The notes: generated by a model from the sequence alone, not told the origin. A stretch of 64,000 bases of DNA from Plasmodiophora brassicae (GCA_039704465.1 JASFAU010000016.1:496001-560000), one strand, 5' to 3'. Shown: positions 20,854 to 31,639, numbered from the stretch's first letter. Numbers and translations are program-made.

Positions 20854-21772
20854 ATGTTGAATCTGCGTCCTCGGCGCCGACGGCTCTATGACGGCCAGCA
20901 TTGTCGATTGTCGCCCGCGACGCCATGCAAGAGGAGGAGTTTGATAGTAGGGGCAGCGGCGGCGGCTGCACGACCGGGGCGCGTGTCTGATCAGGGGGAT
21001 CCGATAGATCTGCTGAAGGTGATCGTGGTTGGCAACGGCCAGGTCGGGAAGACGAGCATGATCACCAAGTTCGCGACGGGCGACTTCACCGGGCAGTACA
21101 AGAAGACGATCGGGACCGACTTCATGGAGCGGGAGATCCAGGTGCCGTCCAAGGGCGCGTCCATCAAGCTGATGCTGTGGGACACGGCCGGCCAGGAGAT
21201 GTTCAGCGAGATCACCAGGAACTATTACCGGGGCGCCGGCGCCGTGGTCTACGCGTTCAGCAGTGTCGACCGGGACTCGTTCGAGGCCATCGAGAAGTGG
21301 AGGCACCGTGTCCTCGAGGAATGTGGAGACACCATCGCGGAAGTGCTTGTCCAGACAAAAACGGACCTGATCTCACAGGCGGTCATGACGCCGAACGAGA
21401 CCGAATCCCTCGCCAGGAAGCTGAACCTCAAACTGTACCGCATCTGCACGAAGGAGAACAAACTCGTCGACGAAGGTTCGGTACCCGGGGTGCTGCTGTC
21501 GTGAAGCGTGCTCAGACGGGTGTCGTTCAGTGTTTCAGTACCTGTCAGAGCAGTACCTGGACAAGACGGCGGCGACGGGAACGTCGACGAATACGACGGC
21601 GACGAAGGCCCCGCCCACGCCGAGCAAAGCGGGTTCGAGCAGGGAGATGCCTAAGAGCCCGGTGCATGACGTCAGCGGTCAGGAGGCGACCAGCCCCAAA
21701 GATAAGTTCAAGCTGGAGCCGTCTCGCCAGAGAACCGGAGGCAGGAAGGACGCCCGATGCAGCATTCTTTGA
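20854..21772 (+). CDS. RAB23: Rab23-like small GTPase, intact copy
   Basis: Two exons (intron 21476-21530) encode 287 residues. G boxes: VVGNGQVGKTSM (P loop), TIGTDFMEREIQV (switch I), WDTAGQEMF (switch II), VQTKTDL (NKxD variant with Thr for Asn). DFMEREIQV, DRDSFEAIEKWR and FQYLSEQYLDK point to Rab23. The end is CSIL, a CAAX box favouring geranylgeranylation, rather than a double-cysteine Rab tail. A long Thr/Ala/Pro/Ser hypervariable region precedes it. The first 45 residues before DLLKVIVVG are Arg/Ala-rich and may not all be translated; the true start could lie in an unseen exon. Rab23 acts at cilia and in vesicle traffic. Confidence 0.82.
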
Positions 21773-22200
21773 ATTCCGTACATATACCAAACTGGCGACG
21801 CAATGTTGGCACTCCACCAGGACCTGTAAACAGCAATGTCGCTTAACAATTTCGTTCGTGACCTTTCATGAAACACGGGCCCAGCACGTGCACTGACTCC
21901 AGTTCATTATGCAGCGCGCGCATTCCGTTACATCACCTGTTTCTGCAGGTTGGCGTGAGTCTGACTGTTGTCTTGCGTACGTAGGCTGGCTTAACCGTGG
22001 ACCTTGTTGTTCCTCATAGACTCAGCGCAGACGGAAGTGGTTGTCCTGAATATCGCACCACGCCTGAGCTCCTCACAGCGTTGCGGAAGAGACCATGCCC
22101 TCGAGCTACGGCCGATGGTCGATCGGAACAATTTGCCCAACTGTTTGCACCGGAGCCACCTCGGACCTCTAGGTAGTCATTCAGTCGGGAATCGGCTGTA
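20906..22200 (+). repeat. Segmental duplication, copy A (Rab23 unit)
   Basis: Sequence from the Rab23 coding region through its 3' flank recurs at 22747-24040 with an offset of about 1840 bp, including noncoding stretches such as catataccaaactgg and cgtacgtaggctggc. Confidence 0.85.
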
Positions 22201-22368
22201 TTCAGGACAGCAGGTTCGTGGTGTCTGTTGCGTGGGGCGTGCCTGCCGTTGCCGCTGGCAGCGTTTCAAGAAAGAAGGGATGCCACCCAACATGCGAAGC
22301 TGTGAGGAGCGTAACGGTCCTGTGACGCACAGACCTGGATGATGCCGAGCGTGGCTGGCGCGCCCAAG

Positions 22369-22634
22369 TGGCATTGGCGGCTGGAAAAGCTAGCCATAAC
22401 CAAGCTGTCCTCGTTCGTGTCGCATTGCTGCCAGGCACCATGCAAGACGATAAGCAGTCGGACAAGGTAGAACAGCCAGCAAATGCGAAGAAGAAGCTCA
22501 CACTGGAGGTGCCGAACAAAACGGGGACGCCCGAAGAGCCGAAGAGTCCTAACGCCAAGGACCTGGCCAGCCCTAACGAAAAGCCGAAGCCTGACCAAGG
22601 CACCGAAGGCCGGCAGCACTGTATCATTTGCTGA
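22369..22634 (+). pseudogene. C-terminal tail fragment of a Rab-like gene (ends CIIC)
   Basis: An open piece reads NAKKKLTLEVPNKTGTPEEP, then ASPNEKPKPDQGTEGRQHCI and ends IC followed by a stop. It resembles a prenylated hypervariable tail with a C-terminal cysteine box, but no GTPase domain precedes it. A second copy lies at 25391-25767. The two differ by small indels (for example SVD inserted after SP in the second). Confidence 0.55.
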
Positions 22635-22691
22635 AACCGATACACCAGCAGCGTATGAGCCAGACAAAACCAGACAGTTGGCAAAACGGCA

Positions 22692-22745
22692 CTCGAAGTA
22701 CTCATCCAGATTGTCACACGTTCCAGCCTGATTGTTGGAGCGGTC
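22692..22745 (+). repeat. Stray fragment of the 26.5-28.1 kb membrane-protein gene
   Basis: gaagtactcatccagattg followed by gcctgattg and ggagcggtccg closely matches 27687-27738, the fifth-helix coding part of the seven-helix gene. About 50 bp of similarity sits directly upstream of Rab copy B, so the array is a recombination mosaic. Confidence 0.7.
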
Positions 22746-22746
22746 C

Positions 22747-24040
22747 GATTGTCGCCCGTGACGCCACGCAGGAAGGACGAGTTTGATAGGATGGGCAGTT
22801 GCGGCTGCACGACGGGGGCGCGAGTCTGATCAGGAGATCCGATAGATCTGTTGAAGGTGATCGTGGTTGGCAACGGCCAGGGCGGGAAGACGAGCAATAT
22901 TATCACCAAGTTCGCAACGGGCGACTTCACCGGGCAGTACAAGAAGACGATCCGGACCGGCTTCATGGAGCGGGAGATCCAGGTGCCGTCCAAGGGCGCG
23001 TCCATCAAGCTGATGCTGTGGGACACGGCCGGCCAGGAGATGTTCAGCGAGATCACCAGGAACTATTACCGGGGCGCCGGTGCCGTGGTCTACGCGTTCA
23101 GCAGTGTCGACCGGGACTCGTTCGAGGCCATCGAGAAGTGGAGGCACCGTGTCCTCGAGGAATGTGGAGAGACCATCGCGGAAGCACTTGTCCAGACGAA
23201 ACGGACCTGATCTCGCAGGCGGTCATGACGCCGAACGAGACCGAATCCCTCGCGAGGAAGCTGAGCCTGAAACTGTACCGCGTCTGCACGAAGGAGAACA
23301 AACTCGTCGATGAAGGTTCGGTACCGTGGACGCTACTGTCGTGGAGCGTGCTCAGACGGGTGTCGCTCAGTTTTGCAGTACCTGTCGGAGCAGTACCTGA
23401 GCAAGGCGGCGGCGACGGGAGCGTCGGCGAATACGACGGCGACGAAGGCCCCGCCCACGCCGAGCAAAGCGGGTTCGAGCAGGGAGATGCCTAAGAGCCC
23501 GGTGCACGACGTCAGCGGTCAGGAAGCGACCAGCCCCAATATAAGTTCAAGCTGGAGCCGTCTCGCCACCGAACCGGAGGCAGGAAGGACGCCCGATGCA
23601 ACATTCTTTGAATTCCGTACATATACCAAACTGGGCGACCCAATGTTGCCACTCCACCAGGACCTATAAAGAGCAATGCCGCTTACCAATCTCATTCGTG
23701 ACCTTGCATGCAACACGGGCCCAGCACTGACCCCAGTACTTCATTATGCGGCGCGCGCGTTCCCGTTACATCACCTGTTTCTGCAGGTTTGGCGTGAGTC
23801 TGACCGTTGTCTTGCGTACGTAGGCTGGCGTAACCGTGGACCTTCTTGTTCCACCTAGACACAGCGCAGATGGAAGCGGTTGTCTTGAATATCGCACAAC
23901 GCCTGGGCTCATCACAGCGTTGCGGAAGAGACCATGCCCTCGAGGTACAGCCGATGGTCGATCGCAACGATTTGCCCAACTGTTTGCACATGAGCCACCT
24001 CAGACCTCTTGTCATTCAGTCGGGAATGCGAGCTGGCCTA
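22747..24040 (+). repeat. Segmental duplication, copy B (Rab23 unit)
   Basis: Second copy of the unit at 20906-22200. It carries many small indels relative to copy A, both inside and outside the coding part. Confidence 0.85.
22851..23610 (+). pseudogene. Rab23-like GTPase, frameshifted copy
   Basis: Very close to the intact copy through the G1-G3 boxes (VVGNGQGGKTSN, WDTAGQEMF), but the reading frame breaks after EALVQTKRT: the A-run before the G4 motif is one base shorter than in copy A and creates a TGA. Switch I reads TIRTGFMEREIQV, replacing the conserved Gly and Asp of TIGTD. One codon is inserted after the P loop. Further frame changes occur in the tail; the DNA for a terminal CNIL box is still present but out of phase. 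No start codon equivalent to copy A's is seen. Confidence 0.8.
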
Positions 24041-24185
24041 TAAGCAACGCAATCGGACACGGCCGAATTCTGCTTGTCGCCGATCCTCTCGCGATCTACA
24101 GCATCAGTGCGCCACTCTTTAGCTGCAGCCAGCGCTCGTGCTAAAAACGGGAATCCTACGTGCATGTGACAAGCCCTAGACGCTA

Positions 24186-24930
24186 CAGTGATTACCGTAA
24201 TTAGTCTGTATGCGCAATTAGTGTTAGTTCATAATTAGTGTGATACACACTATTCAGGGTCGGGTGCTCTTGGCACACCTCAGTATATATAGTACAACAC
24301 TGGTAAATACACGCGAAATGTACCATGAAAATTCAAATTTCATTATGTAAGTACATTAAGGAACGACCTTCGTCGTCGATCATCCACTTCACGACCCTGA
24401 TTCTTGACTGCTGGGTACAGACGTGCTGCAGTTTTCTCTTACGTGCCGAGTCGTTGCGGGCATTTGCATCATCATCTTCAATCCTAACCTCCTCTTCGGC
24501 GCCGTCGCCTTGCTGCTGTTCCGGTTCTCGTGGCACTTGATCATGCGGCTGCCAATGCTGCTGATGCAGCTGCGATCGAGCAAACGCGGCAGCAAGAGGT
24601 GACGCAGAGAAGACAGACAACGCTTGTGACGATGACGCTGGAGCCATCCGCGTATCTCACGTGAACAAACAGAGTGCAATCATTTCCGGGTCCCTGCGGG
24701 CTCAGCGGCCAGCACGTGCGGCGTCCGTGGGGACTGGCTCGCACTGCGGCGCTGCGTATGCCTATACACACTAATTACGTGTGAAAATAAATAGTGTGTA
24801 TCACAGTATTCATGCCAGCACCTATATAGTGTTAATTCGCATTTAGTGTTATACACACTAATCAAGGGTTGAGCCTCTAAAATCGCTAACACCTAATTAG
24901 TCTGATACAGACTAATTACGGTAATCACTG
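24186..24930. mobile_element. Tc1/mariner/pogo-type non-autonomous transposon with TA duplication
   Basis: Both ends begin CAGTGATTACCGTAATTAGT followed by CTGTAT, as inverted repeats identical over 26 bp, and are flanked on each side by TA (24184-24185 and 24931-24932). CAGTG termini with TA target duplication are the signature of the Tc1/mariner/pogo superfamily. Additional inner repeats (attagtgt...acactaat) occur near both ends. The 745-bp length cannot hold a transposase; a minus-strand frame (24333-24647) ending with QSRIRVVKWMIDDEG could be a remnant of a DNA-binding N-terminus, but this is weak. The element is AT-rich at its ends compared with the surrounding DNA. Confidence 0.8.
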
Positions 24931-24932
24931 TA

Positions 24933-25390
24933 GGTTGACGACGAACGCGATGTCGATATACAAAACACCAAAAGACTACGTGAGTTGTTTATGATCCAGA
25001 GAAGGCCGTGTTCGAGAGGCCGCTACACTGCGCCTCTTGAGCTTGCGCTCGGTGCCCAAGTACAGCCGAGCCCTGCTTTGAGTAGGATCTCCCGACGTCT
25101 CTCCTTGCATGCAAGTACCGTCGCCCACAAGCTAAAACGGCATCCCATGCATGACGAGATGCACACGGGACGATTCGCGGTAAATTGCGGACCTCCCTCG
25201 TCCGGACGCCGGTGGTGGATCACCCGTCCGTGTCCCGATTTAGGTCGGCGTTCCAGGGAAAAGTGCGTGACTGCCGTTGCCACCGGCGGCATTTCCAAGA
25301 ATAGGGCCCCTACGGCGTACGGTGTCCGTGAGACCGTGACGGCCATTCGCAGGTCGCTGCAGCCCATTCTTCATTGTGTCGTCGAAGGGA
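24933..25390. other. No supportable gene
   Basis: Between the transposon and the second tail fragment. An open plus-strand frame runs through but shows no domain; part of it (from about 25270) is homologous to the flank upstream of 22369. Confidence 0.4.
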
Positions 25391-25767
25391 TGTCACCCAA
25401 CATGCGCAGTTGTGAGGAGCGTAACGGTCCTATGACTATATGCACAGACCTGGATGATGCCGAGCGTGGATGCCGCGCCCAAGTGGCACTGGCGGCCGGA
25501 AAAGCTAGCCATAACCAAGTTGTCCTCGTTCGTGTCGCATTGCTGCCAGGCGCCATGCAAGACGGTAAGCAGGCTGACAAGGTAGAGCAGACCGCGAATG
25601 CGAACAAGAAGCCCACACTGGAGGTGCCGAACAAAACGGGGACGCCCGAAGAGCCCAAGAGTCCTGTGAGCGTGGACGCCAAGGACCTGGCCAGCCCCAA
25701 CGAAAAGGCGAAGCCTGACCAAGGCACCGGGGGCCGACAGCGCCTCCCTGAGTGTATCATTTGCTGA
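25391..25767 (+). pseudogene. Second C-terminal tail fragment of a Rab-like gene (ends CIIC)
   Basis: Homologous to 22369-22634 and its upstream flank (SPNMRSCEERNGP, DLDDAERG, LAAGKASHNQVVLVRVALLP). It ends GRQRLPECIIC-stop. No GTPase core adjoins it; it is probably the end of a deleted array member. Confidence 0.5.
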
Positions 25768-25839
25768 AACCAATACACCAGCAGCGTATGAAGTTTATCA
25801 CCAGTCAGTTGGCAAAACGGCGCTATTCGTAGGCCGCCC

Positions 25840-26563
25840 TAGTACTCTTGTTGTGTCGTCACTTGGCGATGAACGTGTCGACACCGGTTCTTCAGCTGTT
25901 CAAACTTGCCAGCGAGGTCGAGCTGGCTCAGTCGTTCTCAGGGAAGTATGACGGCTTGCGCTTCAAGCGATTTCGTTCGGCGACGAGACGGCCGCCTCTC
26001 CTTGCCCTTCTGCAGGATGTCAATCGCATTTCCCACGTCCGCCGCCGATATGTCGCTCTTGATCTACTTTTGACGACATCCTCAACGACGAGTATCATGG
26101 CTCGTGCTCAAAGGAAACGTCCAGCCCGGAACTTCTACGACGCCATCTTAATGCCAACTTGATGGTTAAAAGGTAACTCCAACGGCATACGTCGTTGTCT
26201 GGTTAGAGATTACGCAGTGGCGTTTGGATATAAAAAGTTTGTGTCGTTGCTTTCTGATCTAGGAAACCGTATCATATCAACCCGTTAATTCCAACGGCAT
26301 GCGCGCGTCTGTATCTTGTTAGAGATTACGCAGTTGTGTTTGTGTATAAAACGTATACTTTGTGTCGCTGCTTTCTGATCTAGGAAACCGTATCATATCA
26401 CCTCAGATCAGCCAGTTCCCCAGATTGGCACACGAGGGTCAATTTGGCGAAAGGAATTCGCAGAACGGTGTCGCACCGTGGCTGGCTTGATAACTGTGGT
26501 ATCGTGGATCGTGTTGGTGTACGTAGCGTACGTACGTCGATCACATTAGATCACCTGATTGAG
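25840..26563. other. Intergenic, with two-copy tandem repeat
   Basis: No convincing gene. It contains the 26179-26405 repeat and the presumed promoter of the membrane-protein gene; the TATA-like tataaaa occurs in both repeat copies. Confidence 0.45.
26179..26405. repeat. Two-copy tandem repeat, about 112-121 bp
   Basis: ccaacggcat recurs at 26179 and 26291, gttagagattacgcagt at 26202 and 26318, and tttctgatctaggaaaccgt at 26251 and 26372. Growing offsets show small insertions in the second copy. Confidence 0.9.
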
Positions 26564-28103
26564 ATGGTGCTCTCTCTGGCGTTGGCGGCATTTGTCGTGT
26601 GCTGGGCGGCGCTCGCGAAAGTGGCGTGCGCTACTGTCGTCTTCCACAATGGAGTGCTTACTAACGTGACGCTGTATTCTCCGCCGTTCAGCTCCTTTGT
26701 TGGACCTCAACCGAGCGACAACATCGACCCAATCACCCGAACCGTGGTCGTCTACAATGACAATCCCTGTGATGCGAATGGAGCGTCTAGAGCGACGCTG
26801 TCAGATCGAATCGTCCTAATGACTGCGGTTTCTGCGCCTTGCTCTAGCGAAGCCACACTTTTGTACTTGCAGTCGCTGGGTGCCGCTGGGATACTTTGTA
26901 AGTCGCACATGCCGACGCAGAACCATGTTCATCTGACATGACTCAGTCCCAGTGCTGAACAAAGTACCCAGTATGGCGATGTATTTACAGGACGGTTCCT
27001 TTGGAGCGCACACCCGTTCCTCCAGGACGTTCTTCCTGCAGGTTGAGCTGACTACACAACAATACCAAGCCATTATCTCCATGGCGCCGAATCTGAACGC
27101 CACAATATTCCCTGATGCCAATGTATGGGGTGCCACGTTTTCGTCGTGGTACTACCAACTGTTCATCCGCATCCTTCCAAGCACGATCCTTATCAGCTCC
27201 GGCCTGTTCGCCGTTGTTTTCCTCGTGCAGCACGCATTAATCAGGAACGACCGATTTAACATGGACACTGTTGCCAGCCGCCGCACATTTCGCCGCCGCC
27301 TGCTATTCTTCGTCAGCACCGCCGACTTACCTGTCGTCGCCTTGGCCATTGAAATGGTAACAGCGACGTTACCCGGTGTGATATTGGCGATCGATGGCTT
27401 TCAGAGCAATGCAGCTTTGCCTTACACGGTCGTCGGATTCTTCTCTACGCTGTTAAATGGATGGAGCATGGTTTGCTCACTGGTGTCTGCTAAGATGTGG
27501 GCCAAGAGGTTATCCGACATTACGCCCGGTCGCGAACCCTCCCTGATAACACGTATCATCCAGGGCGATTACTGGCTCATCTCGGTATTCCTGTACCTAA
27601 GTCCAGTCATTATCGATGTGTTATTCAATGTCTGTATTGCGCTGGGCTACGATGTCCCGATCATTCTAGCAGGTGGACCTGCCGTCGAAGTACTCATCCA
27701 GATTGCCATAAGTTCGAGCCTGATTGCCGGTGCGGTCCGGTATTATCGCACTGTGAACGGGATCCAACAGAACGCCGGCGCCGCGATCCAACACGACACC
27801 TCTGTGGAATGTTTGATGAAGCGGTTGTGTCGCTGCGCCCTGGGCCTGGCAATAGCCATGGTTGTCAGCTGTTCTGGGATTATCCTCTTGGGCCTGGCAC
27901 CAGCGACCGCATACACCCCGAACGGGTTCACTGTCGCCACCGCCCTCTTTTACAATGGACGGGCCATGGATAGCGCCTTCCGCGTCGTGATGTTTAAACC
28001 CAGGGAGCGCGACAATGCGCCGTCGGAGAATCCCTCTGAAGGCCCTGGCATCATGGTTCCTGTGCAGCCAAGGACAACGACTGCGGCCGTCGCCAAAGAC
28101 TGA
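26564..28103 (+). CDS. Signal peptide, PA-like ectodomain and seven-helix membrane protein
   Basis: Two exons (intron 26898-26946) encode 496 residues. MVLSLALAAFVVCWAALAKV is a signal peptide; upstream in-frame codons are not needed. Residues 25-200 form an extracellular part; SDRIVLMTAVSAPCSSEATL then YLQSLGAAGILF resembles a protease-associated (PA) domain core (strand, CxxxxK-like helix, GA.G.i). Seven hydrophobic segments follow, beginning around LPSTILISSGLFAVVFLVQ, LPVVALAIEMVTATLPGVI, LPYTVVGFFSTLLNG, YWLISVFLYLSPVIIDVLF, VEVLIQIAISSSLIAGAV, ALGLAIAMVVSCSGIILLG and FTVATALFYNGRAMDSAF. The C-tail is cytosolic and Pro/Glu-rich. The topology is receptor-like; I do not recognise a specific family. 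Confidence 0.7.
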
Positions 28104-28345
28104 TCTGCAGACGACCATCCTGTGCACCTGATTTCGATGAATACGCCACATTCCACAACGAGTTCCGCCGCACAATCTATTAATTAGTGCCAGCAGGGCC
28201 GTGATTAGTTTGGTGTGGGAGCAGGGTCCACAGTTGACGTGCTCGTCTCATTGCAACGGGGCGTTGTATGCGTTTGCTATACCGGCCGTGCGCTGACTGG
28301 AACTGACCAGCATTGGGCTTTCAGATGATCGGCGTGTGTTGTACC

Positions 28346-29245
28346 TCAGCGTGACTTGATGGTGTATAGGCCGCCCTTTCGCAGGGGTTTCGGCTTCCTC
28401 ATCGGCCTCGGCGCATACATCACCCTGATAACATGGTTAGAGTAGCCGTGACAGAGGACGCTGCGAAACAGTACTCGTTGCAAGCGCCGAACACGTCGAG
28501 CGAGGAGGGGAACAGATGTGCCCGGCCGGGGCGCGTCCCACGAAGCCATAAGACGCGGGCAATCGGGCCTTCGTAATGCGCCATCTTGATGGCGTACATC
28601 CATCGATCCACGCGCCAATGCTCGAACGCGATCTCGCGCGCCTGTTCTTCAGTCAGGCCGACCCAGGCGCACGTTCCTTTTAAGTTCGCCTTGGTGACGC
28701 CCTTTGTGTAGAACGTCGATGCCGTTAGCCACTCGCGAAACGCAATTAACGATTCGTGATTGTCGTCGCCAGGCTGAACTGGTGATCCGCTCTTGAGCAG
28801 GGCCGAATGCAAACGGTTCAGGGCAGGCACTTCGACAACGAGGGCAAACGCGTTCGGTTGGATGTTTTCGACAGCCATGTTGCAATCGTCAATCGTTAAC
28901 TGCAACATGGTTCTAGACGTCACCAATCAGCAAATGTTAGGAAACACGATATCCTGATCTGCTGCAGCAGAGACACCTTTTGCTGAACGTTGAATGACAA
29001 TAGATAGCCGGTGATAATGGTGGCCCATGGCTGAGGTTGGCTGGTTTCACTGCCTATAGGACAACCCGTTTTGTTAGGCCGGTTTCCTCTCCTGCCACGA
29101 GATGGTGACTTGTACCAAGCGCGGGCGTAGATGTGGAACACGTTCTATTTCATCAGGCAGGCCCCAGATACGACGCCTCAGCAGCGTGGACACCGGTACG
29201 GCACGGTCCATGCAGTGCGTCGGGAACGGTCGCGCTCCGACAAGG
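28346..29245 (-). CDS. Unrecognised multi-exon protein
   Basis: Minus-strand coding-like segments: MAALVGARPFPTHCMDRAVP with LPDEIERVPHLRPRLVQVTI (29090-29255), and 28420-28908 beginning MLQLTIDDCNMAVENIQPNA, with FREWLTASTFYTKG, CAWVGLTEEQAREIAFEHWR and AHYEGPIARVLWLRGTRPGR. The last segment ends either TMLSG-stop (28420) or, in another frame, GLYTIKSR (28346). A linking segment between 28926 and 29074 is uncertain. No known domain is recognised, no signal peptide is seen and exon limits are approximate. Confidence 0.4.
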
Positions 29246-29269
29246 GCTGCCATCTCATCGAACGACAAT

Positions 29270-30279
29270 GCACGGACATCACTATTTGGGGACAGCTCCT
29301 CTGCTATGGGCTATGGCGTATGTTGTACGCAGAGGGACGACGAACCACTCTTCAAATACACGCGGTACGATGAAAGAAGGGCGATATTACCGTTAGTTTA
29401 TTTACTGCATTGAAATTATATGAGCAGTTCACAGGACAAGGCCGACATAAATATTAGCGAGGGGCCTCGTTGTTTGCAGTGCGACCTACTGTCATCAGGT
29501 CAGCGTGCGATTCACCAACGCAGATGATTATAGCAAAGCAAAATAACGAGACGCATCATAAATTAAGCATGTCGTCAATATTCGTCCGAAGGATCCATTG
29601 AAATATTGAAATCATTGCGATGGATAACGGAGAATCAGATAAACGCACAGTACCTGTCGCTTCGACGCCTTCATGATACCCGTTCAGCAGCCCAACGCAT
29701 AACCTAACATGCAACCAACACGTTAGACCGTGGTCGGGATGACAGGCATGAATAATAATTCGTCGACAATGGAAATCGCTCATCAAAGTTATGACTTCAT
29801 CAATAGTCGTCAGAAGTCTTACATATATCTAAGTGACAATCACTGCGAACCGGATCAAACACACAACGAGCACAACCGCCACCAACCTTACAGACGGACC
29901 TCCTGCATCTGAAACCGCCTGCCTGCGACAATCAACGCTGCTGCGCGGTGCGCCGCCCGCCGTACGGTGTCCGCGGACTCCATCACGATTAGGGCAGCCC
30001 GCCATACACGCAGGGCGCGCTCCGAGGACAGCTCCGGCAGCCGTTTTATTTTGTTTTGGCCCGACCACAATCCAACGGGAAACGGGGCACGGGGGCGGTT
30101 TATTTTCGGATCGTGGTCTGGCAATGCAGTCGGCCGATCGCGGTAGCCGGCACGGCCGCCTGACTGGGGACACGTCCGCAGATGTAACACCTCGTCAGTG
30201 GCCCGGCGACCCACGCGGCACCATGTAGCCCCCATAACGGTAGACGCTGTTTGTCGTCAACATCGGCGAAGCGCGCACG
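29270..30279. other. No supportable gene
   Basis: Comparatively AT-rich between 29.4 and 29.85 kb, then GC-rich. Short frames on both strands conflict and lack motifs. It includes the presumed promoter of the PDZ gene. Confidence 0.45.
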
Positions 30280-30955
30280 ATGCGGCGTCGGTACGAGGTG
30301 GACGGTGTCGTCGACAGCGAAGACGACGACGCAGACGAGCCGCTGGAGAGAGCGCCGCTGCCACCCGTTCGGCGGTTCACGGCGCCAGTCATCGGCACGC
30401 GAACGCTGGGGCGTCCCCGCCGGCAGGTGCTGCAGACGACAGGCAAATGGGCGCTGTCGCTGTCGATTGCAGACGGCCGTCCAGACCCGGCTCAGGCCTT
30501 CCTGATCGTCCTCGAGGTTGTTGACGAATCACCGGCCTGGAACCAGGGTCTGCGACCGGGCGACCTGTTCATCCAGTTCGGGGACCTGGACCGACTGTCG
30601 TTCCGCCTGTGCGGCTCTAGTCTGAGCGGTACGTGAATCCCTGCGTAATCTGCTCGTACGTTCGACTGACAGGGTTGCAGTGCTCAGGGATCGTATTGCC
30701 AGTTGTGTAGAGAGCCCGTTGAGCTGTGTCATCGTTCGTGGCCCACGTCTGTTCAACATCCAGCTGCGAGGGATGCGCTGGGATCACGGCGTCGCGCTCG
30801 GCGCTGTCATTAACACGTACCCGGAGCCCGTCCCTGGCAAGGCTGCCGCCAAGCCCGCTCCCACGGCCTCGTCCTGCAGCGAGCTCCAATCCGCTTTCGA
30901 GCGTGGCCTTCGCCTGGGCCTCAACTCGTTCAGCGAACCGCACAGAGCCGCCTGA
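30280..30955 (+). CDS. PSMD9/Nas2-like PDZ-domain protein
   Basis: ATG 30280. After an acidic N-terminus and a basic stretch, the PDZ fold reads FLIVLEVVDESPAWNQGLRP, then GDLFIQFGDLD, and after an intron AVLRDRIASCVESPLSCVIV, then FNIQLRGMRWDHGVALGAVI. The SPAw..GL..GD...FG element and the closing W..G..LG..I resemble the C-terminal half of the proteasome-assembly chaperone PSMD9/Nas2, although the helical N-terminal half is missing. The intron is probably 30607-30676 with a GTGCGG donor, which keeps the frame; the more obvious GTACGT donor at 30628 does not. The function could instead be a stand-alone PDZ adaptor. Confidence 0.55.
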
Positions 30956-31132
30956 GACAGGCTTCAACATCATTCCGCTGGGTGTCGTCTAACCGACAAG
31001 AACACTGCAAGCTCTGTCGATGACTTGATCTGCCACTATTCGTCTTTGTAATATACGTGTTCATATTATGCAACTCGCACGGCGCTCATCGGTTGGGGGC
31101 GACATACGCACGTACGTACGCCGATGGTTCAT
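30956..31132. other. Intergenic
   Basis: Short gap between the PDZ gene and the 3' end of the dynein light chain. An acgtacgtacg palindromic run lies at 31110-31120. Confidence 0.4.
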
Positions 31133-31629
31133 TCAGATGCCCACTGCGAATACGGTCGTGACGCAGTACATGGTGCGGTTCAGCGACTCTCGGGAACGAT
31201 CCTTCGGCCACAGGACGGCCTGCAGGCCTGCCACACAGGTTTAAACGACATGGAATTAATTGTCAGTCAGGCTGGCGAACCGTCGTTGACGCTGTCCCAG
31301 TAACAGGATAGCGCCGAGTGAATTGCAGCACCGTTTCTCTGCATAATGACGCAGGTCACTAAGACAGCTGAATGAGACAGTGGGCAGACGCATCTACGAA
31401 CGTTTCGTACCGACGTATTTGAATGGTTTTCGCAGCGCCACTAATCGTTGCATGAGGAGCTCACTGATATCAGCGATCCAGTGTGGGACCAACTTCTCGT
31501 CATACGTCTTCTGGTTCAGGAAGTTATCCAGGGTCTGCTCCATCATCAGGCGGGCGCTCGCGAGCACAATGTAAGACGCAGGACCCACTTCGTTAATGAT
31601 TTTGCCGACCTCCTCTTCAGAGAATGCCA
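31133..31629 (-). CDS. Tctex-type dynein light chain (DYNLT)
   Basis: Three visible exons. The first reads [20 protein letters not shown], then [20 protein letters not shown] and RKPFKYV; the second [20 protein letters not shown] then WDSVNDG; the third [21 protein letters not shown] at 31133. The WI.DI...L..L..L.KPFKY-VTC-IMQ.NGA..H-A-S-C-WD sequence is characteristic of Tctex1 light chains, which homodimerise and link dynein intermediate chain to cargo in cytosol and flagella. The start codon is not in this exon: the frame opens at a TTG next to a probable acceptor AG, so a short first exon lies upstream and is not placed. Confidence 0.8.
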
Positions 31630-31639
31630 ACTATTTCCA

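Noticed and set aside
31627..31630. Start codon of the Tctex-type light chain at the edge of the visible exon
   Set aside because: The codon there is TTG beside an acceptor AG, so it is an exon boundary and not a start.
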